From contig JAILBP010000262.1 of assembly GCA_024680835.1 (NCBI GenBank), positions 1 through 7,628 on the forward strand: DNA of 7,628 bases, read 5' to 3'. This document shows, in pieces, positions 1-5,866 of the stretch (positions are counted from its first letter, which is position 1; every line of letters starts with the position of its first letter). The notes under the pieces were generated by a model, which was not told where the DNA came from, did no database searches, and saw nothing but the letters and a program-made list of their open reading frames with translations. The DNA is from RGIG6904 sp024680835 (GTDB lineage: Bacteria > Bacillota > Clostridia > Lachnospirales > Lachnospiraceae). The position numbers and the translations under genes were made by a program.

Positions 1-2
1 CA

Positions 3-30
3 GGCATATGCCAGCTTGCTGGCAAATATG
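3..30. repeat. Palindrome and hairpin at the window's left edge
   Basis: Positions 3-12 (GGCATATGCC) form a perfect 10-bp palindrome. An overlapping hairpin pairs CATAT (5-9) with ATATG (26-30) and GCCAG (10-14) with CTGGC (19-23), with a two-base AA bulge at 24-25. The word TGCCAGCTTG (9-18) occurs again at 122-131 inside the larger fold at 57-186, so this is probably the edge of the same structured element, which may continue beyond the window. No coding sequence is visible here. Confidence 0.5.
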
Positions 31-56
31 ACTGTCTGTATGATATTGACTGGAAT

Positions 57-186
57 CAGTCACTTTACATACATGATACAGGCAGCCGCGATAGCGGCAG
101 TAAAGCCCGACAAGGCAATTCTGCCAGCTTGGCTTCGCAGATTGCCGATGTCAGGGCGAGCCTGTAGAATGTATGTAAAGTGGCTG
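57..186. repeat. Multibranched inverted-repeat element (possible structured RNA or MITE-like repeat)
   Basis: The ends 57-74 and 169-186 are complementary over 18 bp; 14 are perfect (61-74 with 169-182) and one pair is G-T. Inside, GA (75-76) faces GA (167-168), which would be a tandem sheared G-A motif in plus-strand RNA. TACAGGC (77-83) then pairs with GCCTGTA (160-166). This closes a three-way junction holding a hairpin, GCCGC-GATA-GCGGC (85-98), and a long arm: GCCCGACA (105-112) with TGTCAGGGC (149-157, one A bulged), GGCAAT (114-119) with ATTGCC (141-146), and CTGC (121-124) with GCAG (137-140). The G-U pair and the G-A tandem both favour plus-strand RNA, which would run toward the 3' end of the neighbouring gene. 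I do not recognise a known RNA family. A MITE or REP-like dispersed repeat, a processing signal, or a non-canonical 3' end for the minus-strand operon are alternatives. The pairing is seen directly; any function is inferred. Confidence 0.6.
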
Positions 187-216
187 TGAATAGTAACTCT
201 ATGAATAGTTACTATT
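187..216. repeat. 15-base tandem repeat that is also an inverted repeat, over the stop codon
   Basis: Two consecutive 15-base units (187-201 and 202-216) both begin TGAATAGT and agree at 12 of the first 13 positions. The same segment is an inverted repeat: AATAGTAAC (189-197) pairs with GTTACTATT (208-216) across a 10-base loop. It abuts the 130-base fold at 57-186 and overlaps the TAG stop (212-214) of the secreted-protein gene. No T-run follows the stem on the minus strand, so it is not a standard intrinsic terminator. It may be the edge of the repeat element. Confidence 0.6.
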
Positions 217-2020
217 TATACGGCCTTGCAAAAACGGGCTCATACTCATAGAACTTGGCGCCCTTCACAGTCGCAAACCATCCGTGTCCGATGTAGAGGT
301 CCACGTGATAGATTCCCAAATACCTGCCGTTATCCGCACCGGTCTCAAAAGCCAGGTCTCCGGCACGCAGATCGCCGTAATCAGCAGATTTCAATACATA
401 TCCCTGCTCATCGCACCATTTGCACAGATCCGCTGCAGTGGGAGCCCAGTTTGAATTGCCTCCGATGGTCTTGCCCGCCGCGTTGTAGGAACGCCATACA
501 TATGAGCTGCAGTCGTAGTATCCCTCGCTCATGCGCTTTTCCTGGGAATAGGTATCTCCGTAATGTTTTGCAGCGTAGTAAAGCGCATCAGCGCAGGTTT
601 TTGTCGTAACCGACAGCATGTAGGTAAGCGTCTCGTCTCCAACCTGCACGGTGATATCCGCATCCCCGTAGCCCACTGCCTTGACTTTTCCGGTTTTAGT
701 AACGGTTGCCACTTTCTTATCTGATGTGGACCATGTAACCTTTGCACCGGAGGGCTTTCCGGCAAGCTTAATATCCGTTGTATCACCCTTTGCCAAGATC
801 AGATTTGTCATGTACTGATCCCATTTTTTATTCGGATCCTTACCTTCCGCGCCAAAGTGAAAACTCTTAGAATTGTATTTAAGATACATTTCATAAAATT
901 TCACCTTAAGCTTCAGGACTTTTCCGTCTACGAATATCTTAACGTCATAGGTTCCCTTCTTCTTGCCGGAATAGCTGAGATATACCTTGTAAGTCCCGTC
1001 AACACTATAATCCTTGTAAAAAGAAAGCTGGATCTTTTTGTTGCCGCATTTGTAATCAAACACACTTGAATCCGAAACGCCCGTGACAGTTATGCCTGTA
1101 TCACTGAAATATGCGCTGGCTCCGTCACCGTAAGGATCGTTGTTATAGATGTTGACCATCACTTTCCCGGCGCTGAGCTTCGGATCCGTAACATAAACAG
1201 AAACATAACAGGTGTAAACATCTTTATATGTGCCATGATCATATGTATATTTTATGACCAATGTGGTCTGCCCGGCCGACTGACCGTACAGCTTTGCAGT
1301 GAGCCCATCCGGGCTGATCTCGGAGATAACAGCTATAAGGTCATCATTAACCGAATACTCCACCGTCGGATCAATATATCCGGTAGCAGCCGTGTCTATC
1401 TCGGCACCAAGGTCTATGTCGGCGGTACTACCCTTTGTGACGGAAATATTGCTTATAACATAGGAAGAATAATAATTGTCGCTGTATCCGTAACCCGGAT
1501 CTGTCCATGAACCGGATTCCGGATCGCTGCCCGGATCGGTCTGACCGGAATTCTCATCGTAGACATTTATGCGGCAGTCAGCCCTGTAATATACAGTTCC
1601 GTAAGAATCAAAATAATAGCTGTACAGTACCGAGAGGGTTGTCTGTCCCACATAACTGTTAGAATACAGAGTTAAAGCGTCATAATCTTTTTCAAACAGA
1701 CCATATAAATTATCATATTCAACGGATATCATGCCCGGATTTGAAACATATACATCCTCCACCACCGGACTGTACCCTGTCTCCCCAAGGTAACTGTCAT
1801 AGAGCTCATCCTCGATCTGAGGATAAATCTTACATATGCTGTTGACAGTCATATCCTTATCGGAAAGCACACCGTAGCTCAAAATATAAGGATCATCATA
1901 ATATCCGTTTCCCGAAAAAGCCTTTACGTCAATCCGCGAAAAAGCCGAGAGCGCAGGCAGCATCAATAAAACAGCCAGCAGAAACGACAATATTCTCTTA
2001 AATGCCTTAACAATCTTCAT
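212..2020 (-). CDS. Secreted Ig-like (Big_2) and NlpC/P60-type cell-wall hydrolase
   Basis: The 602-residue product is probably exported and likely cuts peptide stems in peptidoglycan. The N-terminus is a signal peptide: basic start (KIVKAFKR), hydrophobic core about 10-27, likely cleavage between 26 and 34 (VKA at 32-34 fits). Two related beta-sandwich modules follow (about 50-155 and 185-280); both end in a GQTTL segment followed by a Tyr-rich strand. An Asp/Pro/Gly/Ser linker (157-180) separates them. A third beta-rich module covers about 281-378. A canonical Big_2 domain covers about 402-473 (WSTSDKKVATV at 430-440). The C-terminal domain (about 475-602) has the NlpC/P60 nucleophile in YDCSSYVWRSY (Cys504), then GDLAF (554-558) and YHVDLYIG with His572. 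The third polar catalytic residue, normally in an IHA-like segment, is replaced (FATV, Thr584). A CKWC motif lies at 533-536. A GGGAGG site (2033-2038) lies 12 bases before the ATG, inside the upstream gene. The Big_2 and NlpC/P60 calls are firm; activity is inferred, and wall binding or adhesion without catalysis remains possible. Confidence 0.88.
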   Translation of the reverse strand: MKIVKAFKRILSFLLAVLLMLPALSAFSRIDVKAFSGNGYYDDPYILSYGVLSDKDMTVNSICKIYPQIEDELYDSYLGETGYSPVVEDVYVSNPGMISVEYDNLYGLFEKDYDALTLYSNSYVGQTTLSVLYSYYFDSYGTVYYRADCRINVYDENSGQTDPGSDPESGSWTDPGYGYSDNYYSSYVISNISVTKGSTADIDLGAEIDTAATGYIDPTVEYSVNDDLIAVISEISPDGLTAKLYGQSAGQTTLVIKYTYDHGTYKDVYTCYVSVYVTDPKLSAGKVMVNIYNNDPYGDGASAYFSDTGITVTGVSDSSVFDYKCGNKKIQLSFYKDYSVDGTYKVYLSYSGKKKGTYDVKIFVDGKVLKLKVKFYEMYLKYNSKSFHFGAEGKDPNKKWDQYMTNLILAKGDTTDIKLAGKPSGAKVTWSTSDKKVATVTKTGKVKAVGYGDADITVQVGDETLTYMLSVTTKTCADALYYAAKHYGDTYSQEKRMSEGYYDCSSYVWRSYNAAGKTIGGNSNWAPTAADLCKWCDEQGYVLKSADYGDLRAGDLAFETGADNGRYLGIYHVDLYIGHGWFATVKGAKFYEYEPVFARPYK

Positions 2021-2027
2021 ACTATAC

Positions 2028-3350
2028 TCAATCCTCCCGGACTCTTATCCCTAAAACAGTATTCAAAAAAGAGGCTCCGCTGCAATCAGTGACCGCGATC
2101 GGAACCGACAGCTTTTCCGAGAGCTCATCCACTGTCATGTCATCAAGAAAGACCTTCTCACCGGAACGAAGTACCACTGTCGGTAAGATGAGCACTTCTC
2201 CGAGATCCCTGTCTTTAAGCTGCGCATATATGTCCTGCCCTGTCAAAAGCCCTGCAACAGTTATCTTTTCCCCGAAAAAATCATTGCGGATGCCTGCCAC
2301 ATTTACATCGACATTCGGAAACTTTGTCCTGATACGATCCGCAAGTGAAGAGATAAACGGATAAGCAAGCCTTCCCGTGACACAGGTGACCCTACGTTTC
2401 AGACCAGATGGTACCGCGCTCTCCAAAGCCTCTCTGAATTCGGTATCCATGAGCCTTATCATGCCCACGCCGTTCTCCAGCTGGATATACCCGTCATAGC
2501 TTTCGGCAGGCGGCATCTCCCTGCCTGCCAGAAGATACCATTCATCCGAGGCATGGATAAAATGTGTACCGTACTGACTGAAAGCCTCTTTCTGGTAATG
2601 CTCTATCATATCGATAACCTTCTCGGCATCCTCTTTTTCAAAAGACTCCAACGGATAAAGGTTTTCTCTGTATTTGGTAAGCCCCACAGGCACCACCGAA
2701 ACACTCTCCAGGACAGGCAGGTACTTCATCATCTCCCTGATGGAAAAATCCAGTTCGTCTCCGTCATTTACGCCCTTGCACAGCACGATCTGCCCGTTCA
2801 TGGGCACTCCCGCCTCATACAGCCTGTCAATCTTTTTGAGAGCCTGCCCCGCGAAACGGTTATTCAGCATCTTACACCTGAGCTCCGGGTTCATGGTATG
2901 TATCGAAATATTAATGGGAGCGAGATTAAACCTAATGATCCTGTCAATGTCCGCATCCTTCATATTGGTGAGGGTTATGTAATTGCCCTGCAAAAATGAC
3001 AGTCTCGAATCATCATCCTTAAAATACAGGGTTTCCCTCATGCCCGGCGGCATCTGGTCTATAAAACAAAAAATACATTTATTACAGCAGGATCTGTAAT
3101 CATCCATAAGCCCCTGCTCAAACACAAGACCTATGTCCTCATCCATATCCTTTTCGATCTCAAGTTCCCACTGTTCTCCGTCCTGCTTTTCTATGAGGAT
3201 TGTCAGATACTCGTCCTCAGTCATAAACTGGTAATCGAAAATATCCGTCAATTCCTCATCATTGACAGCCAACAGCTTATCCCCGGGCTCTATTTCCAGT
3301 TCCTGCGCTATGGAATCGGGTTTTATATCTTTTATGATATGTTTTTTCAT
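2028..3350 (-). CDS. PDZ-like / radical SAM / DUF512 domain protein
   Basis: This 440-residue protein belongs to the widespread Clostridia/cyanobacteria DUF512 family of putative iron-sulfur radical-SAM enzymes, whose reaction is unknown. Residues about 1-65 look like a PDZ-type domain (IKDIKPDSIAQELEIEPGD, then LLAVN). The radical-SAM cluster ligands are visible as CxxxCxxC at Cys88, Cys92 and Cys95 (CCNKCIFCFIDQMP), followed by the family-typical LYFKDDDSRLSFLQGNYITLTN. The C-terminal third (about 280-440) corresponds to DUF512. I chose the ATG at 3350 because AAGGG (3359-3363) lies 8 bases upstream. An in-frame TTG at 3368 would add six residues but contains that site and has none of its own. 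The gene follows dut by 45 bases and its stop is 7 bases before the secreted hydrolase gene, so co-transcription is likely. Family members often sit next to der and plsY; here the gene lies downstream of them rather than leading the cluster. It is probably cytoplasmic, since no signal peptide is seen. Confidence 0.9.
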   Translation of the reverse strand: MKKHIIKDIKPDSIAQELEIEPGDKLLAVNDEELTDIFDYQFMTEDEYLTILIEKQDGEQWELEIEKDMDEDIGLVFEQGLMDDYRSCCNKCIFCFIDQMPPGMRETLYFKDDDSRLSFLQGNYITLTNMKDADIDRIIRFNLAPINISIHTMNPELRCKMLNNRFAGQALKKIDRLYEAGVPMNGQIVLCKGVNDGDELDFSIREMMKYLPVLESVSVVPVGLTKYRENLYPLESFEKEDAEKVIDMIEHYQKEAFSQYGTHFIHASDEWYLLAGREMPPAESYDGYIQLENGVGMIRLMDTEFREALESAVPSGLKRRVTCVTGRLAYPFISSLADRIRTKFPNVDVNVAGIRNDFFGEKITVAGLLTGQDIYAQLKDRDLGEVLILPTVVLRSGEKVFLDDMTVDELSEKLSVPIAVTDCSGASFLNTVLGIRVRED

Positions 3351-3395
3351 GTAACCATCCCTTCCCAAACGCAGAAATCTATCGTCAGACTACGA

Positions 3396-3833
3396 TCACT
3401 GCTTTCCTGTGGAACCGAAACCTGCCACGCCTCTCTCTGTGTCGGAGAGTTCATCCGTTTCCTCAAATTCAACTGCCAGATAGGGCAATATCACAAGCTG
3501 CGCTATGCGCTCATGAGCCTTCAATGTCTGGTCGGTGTCCGTGTCATTGTGAAGCGGAACCATAAGCTCGCCTCTGTAATCAGAGTCTATAACGCCGACA
3601 CAGTTTGCCGGCCTGATGCCCTGCTTGGAAGCAAGACCGCTTCTGGCAAAAATCCCACCGAAATAACCGTCAGGGATAACAAAAGCAAGCCCTGTCTTTA
3701 CCATGACAGTCTCTCCGCTCTTTACGACAAAATCTTCCGTGTTAACCGCATAAACATCATATCCCGCAGCCTGCGCGCTGCCTCTGTAGGGTATAACCGC
3801 GTCATCACTCAGCTTTTTTATCTGTACTTTCAT
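3396..3833 (-). CDS. dut: dUTP diphosphatase (trimeric dUTPase)
   Basis: It hydrolyses dUTP to dUMP and pyrophosphate (EC 3.6.1.23), keeping uracil out of DNA and supplying dUMP for thymidylate synthesis in the cytoplasm. At 145 residues it has the normal length of the homotrimeric family, and all five motifs are present in order: AAGYDVYA (22-29), FARSGLASKQGI (62-73), GVIDSDYRGEL (80-90) with catalytic Asp83 and Tyr86, HERIAQLVILP (107-117), and the C-terminal glycine-rich lid RGVAGFGSTG (134-143). Nothing essential is missing. The ATG at 3833 lies inside the end of plsY (29-base overlap in another frame), with a good AGGGAG site (3840-3845) about 6 bases upstream, itself inside plsY codons. 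That arrangement suggests translational coupling to plsY. A dUTPase between plsY and a DUF512 gene is not an arrangement I know as standard. Confidence 0.96.
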   Translation of the reverse strand: MKVQIKKLSDDAVIPYRGSAQAAGYDVYAVNTEDFVVKSGETVMVKTGLAFVIPDGYFGGIFARSGLASKQGIRPANCVGVIDSDYRGELMVPLHNDTDTDQTLKAHERIAQLVILPYLAVEFEETDELSDTERGVAGFGSTGKQ

Positions 3834-4497
3834 TTTGCTCTCCCTGTGTTTTCTTTTTTATGGTGAATTTCTTTTCCTCATGATGGATGAGACGCTTGAT
3901 GTTGCTGCTGTGCTTGAAAATGCTCAGCGCCACAGCCAGCACCGAAATAATGTATGCCTCCGTCAGATTCGAGCCCTTCAAAGGCAGATATCCCAGCTGT
4001 CCCAAAAGGAAAAGCTGGAGCAGATACGAAAGCTCCGCGATTATGGAACCCAGCGAAACATACCTTGTAGCCAAAACCACGATCACAAACACCAGAAAAC
4101 TCAAAGGAGCGGCCACCGGGCAGCTCATGATGACCATTGCTGCGGTACATGCGACTCCCTTACCGCCGCCGCCCTTCAGATATACGGGATATACATGACC
4201 CAGGATCGCACCCATACCTGCATAGAACAGCAAAACTCTGGCGCTTCCTTCAAAAAATCCTCTGAATATCAGCCAGCTGATAAGCCCGGCAGCAAAAACC
4301 TTGCCCATATCACCCGCAAATGCCAGCAATCCCTTTCTTACGCCCATGGTACGCATGGTGTTGGTGGATCCCACATTTCCGCTGCCCTCATGTTTCAGAT
4401 CTATATGCTCTCTTTTTGCCAAAAAATATCCGGTTATAAAATGTCCGCAGACATAACCGATCAGCAGAGAAAGAACTCTCGTCACTGTCTGTGTCAT
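3805..4497 (-). CDS. plsY: Glycerol-3-phosphate acyltransferase PlsY (acyl-phosphate dependent)
   Basis: This integral membrane enzyme transfers an acyl group from acyl-phosphate to glycerol-3-phosphate, giving lysophosphatidic acid (EC 2.3.1.275), the first committed step of phospholipid synthesis with PlsX. The 230 residues show the family motifs: GSGNVGSTNTMRTMG (38-52), GHVYPVYLKGGGGKGVA (100-116), YVSLGSI (146-152) and the C-terminal HSSNIKRL (196-203). Hydrophobic segments lie at about 5-26, 57-80, 86-107, 115-142, 150-170 and 181-195. Motif 1 reads NVGSTN where many homologues have NPGATN, a substitution I take as lineage variation. A hydrophilic Lys/Glu-rich tail (about 207-230) extends past the usual end; its coding sequence also carries the dut ribosome site and start. 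The start overlaps the der stop in ATGA (4494-4497), a classic coupled arrangement. In many Clostridia plsY is followed by gpsA; here dut follows instead. Confidence 0.96.
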   Translation of the reverse strand: MTQTVTRVLSLLIGYVCGHFITGYFLAKREHIDLKHEGSGNVGSTNTMRTMGVRKGLLAFAGDMGKVFAAGLISWLIFRGFFEGSARVLLFYAGMGAILGHVYPVYLKGGGGKGVACTAAMVIMSCPVAAPLSFLVFVIVVLATRYVSLGSIIAELSYLLQLFLLGQLGYLPLKGSNLTEAYIISVLAVALSIFKHSSNIKRLIHHEEKKFTIKKKTQGEQNESTDKKAE

Positions 4498-5822
4498 TGC
4501 TCTTTCTCCTTTCTCTCCCTGACGATAAATTTAAGCGCTGTGCCCGCGAATCCAAAGGTATCCCTGATACGGTTCTCAAGATATCTTATGTATGAAAAAT
4601 GCGCCAGTTCCTTATCATTCACGAATATCACAAAAGTAGGCGGTCCCACCGCAACCTGAGTGACATAATATATCTTCAATCTCTTGCCCTTATCCGTAGG
4701 CGGCTGCTGCATTGCGCAGGCTTCGGTCACGATCTCATTGAGAACACCGGTAGCGACACGCATGGAGTTATTCTCTATGACAGAGTCTATGATCTCAAAT
4801 ATCTGATTTACCCTCTGTCCGCTCTTTGCGGAGATGAACACGATGGTAGCGTAGCTCATAAAGCTCAAGATCTGACGGATCTTCTCCGTATGTCTGTATA
4901 TGGTCTTATCGTCTTTTTCGACTGCGTCCCATTTATTGACCGCGATAATGATACCTTTTCCGCGTTCGTGCGCAATGCCCGCGATGTGGGCGTCCTGCTC
5001 CGTAACTCCCTCGGTGGCATCTATCATGATGATGACCACATCCGATCTCTCAATGGCCGTCACCGCCCTGATGATAGAGAATCGCTCGATCTCTTCTTTG
5101 ATCTTGCTCTTGCGCCTTATACCCGCAGTATCTATGAAAACATACTCTTTTCCCGAAAACCTCACCGGCGTGTCTATGGCATCTCTGGTGGTGCCCGCAA
5201 TATCGGACACTATCACCCTGTTTTTTCCGGTGAGACGGTTTATCAGTGAGGATTTCCCCACATTTGGCTTTCCGACCACCGCGATCTTCGGTCTTGTATC
5301 CTCGCTGTTGTCTTTGGCTTCCTTGGGGAAATATTTGATAACTTCATCCAGAAGATCGCCTATACCAAGCCTGTTTGCCGCAGAAACAGGTATAGGATCT
5401 CCTATGCCGAGATTGTAGAACTCGTAGACTTCAGCCATCTGATTCTCAAAGGAATCCACTTTGTTGACGCACAGTACCACCGGTTTCTGACTGCGTCTCA
5501 GCATATCCGCAACACGGAAATCCGAATCCTGAAGACCGTTTCTGACATCTGTTATGAATATGATGACGTCAGCCGTCTCAATAGCTATCTCAGCCTGTTC
5601 CCTCATCTGTGAGAGTATGATATCCGCGCTGTCAGGCTCGATACCGCCTGTGTCGATCATGGTGAAGCTCATGTCAAGCCACTCCACATCCGCGTAAATA
5701 CGGTCTCTGGTGACACCCGGAGTGTCTTTGACTATGGATATCCTCGATCCGGCTATAACATTAAACAAAGTAGACTTTCCTACATTGGGTCTGCCCACTA
5801 TGGCTACTATCGGTCTGCTCAT
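4494..5822 (-). CDS. der: Ribosome biogenesis GTPase Der (EngA)
   Basis: An essential double GTPase acting in 50S subunit maturation. The 442 residues match the normal length. GTPase domain 1 has the P-loop GRPNVGKST (10-18), DTPGVTRD (33-40), DTGG (57-60), NKVD (120-123) and SAA (147-149). Domain 2 has GKPNVGKSS (184-192), AGTTRD (209-214), DTAG (231-234), NKWD (296-299) and SAK (331-333). A KH-like RNA-binding domain fills about 350-440, ending in a charged tail (RERKEKEQ). Both nucleotide sites look intact. The start is firm: a perfect AGGAGG (5827-5832) lies just upstream of the ATG. It follows the aspartate kinase stop by 34 bases and overlaps plsY by 4, so it heads a tightly coupled der-plsY-dut run. 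There is no sign of truncation or transfer. Confidence 0.98.
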   Translation of the reverse strand: MSRPIVAIVGRPNVGKSTLFNVIAGSRISIVKDTPGVTRDRIYADVEWLDMSFTMIDTGGIEPDSADIILSQMREQAEIAIETADVIIFITDVRNGLQDSDFRVADMLRRSQKPVVLCVNKVDSFENQMAEVYEFYNLGIGDPIPVSAANRLGIGDLLDEVIKYFPKEAKDNSEDTRPKIAVVGKPNVGKSSLINRLTGKNRVIVSDIAGTTRDAIDTPVRFSGKEYVFIDTAGIRRKSKIKEEIERFSIIRAVTAIERSDVVIIMIDATEGVTEQDAHIAGIAHERGKGIIIAVNKWDAVEKDDKTIYRHTEKIRQILSFMSYATIVFISAKSGQRVNQIFEIIDSVIENNSMRVATGVLNEIVTEACAMQQPPTDKGKRLKIYYVTQVAVGPPTFVIFVNDKELAHFSYIRYLENRIRDTFGFAGTALKFIVRERKEKEQ

Positions 5823-5848
5823 ACTGCCTCCTGTGTTATGAGCTGATA

Positions 5849-5866
5849 ACAGATCACTAGATCTGT
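5849..5866 (-). other. Small hairpin at the aspartate kinase stop codon
   Basis: ACAGATC (5849-5855) and GATCTGT (5860-5866) form a 7-bp stem with a 4-base loop that includes the TAG stop (5857-5859) of the aspartate kinase gene. No T-run follows toward der, so it does not look like a terminator. It could affect mRNA stability or der translation, or be chance. Confidence 0.3.

Noticed and set aside
226..1510. Several plus-strand open frames opposite the secreted hydrolase gene
   Set aside because: The minus-strand gene has a signal peptide, a Big_2 domain and an NlpC/P60 domain. The opposite frames show none of these.
3351..3368. TTG start for the DUF512 protein six codons upstream
   Set aside because: The TTG has no ribosome site, while AAGGG sits 8 bases before the ATG at 3350, which also gives the family-like N-terminus.
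3381..3396. A 5-bp inverted repeat (ATCGT/ACGAT) in the dut to DUF512 gap
   Set aside because: The stem is too short, with no T-run. It is expected by chance and does not argue for a terminator.
3835..4659. A 274-codon open frame on the plus strand across plsY and the end of der
   Set aside because: It is antisense to two genes with complete diagnostic motifs. Its translation is rich in His, Gln and Ser with no recognisable domain, and no convincing ribosome site was seen.
4599..5418. Long plus-strand open frames opposite der
   Set aside because: They mirror the codon structure of der, which is certain, and have no domain-like sequence of their own.
3805..5822. Motif departures in PlsY (NVGSTN) and dUTPase (ARSG rather than PRSG) as signs of altered enzymes
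   Set aside because: All catalytic positions I can identify are kept, and these substitutions fit normal family variation.
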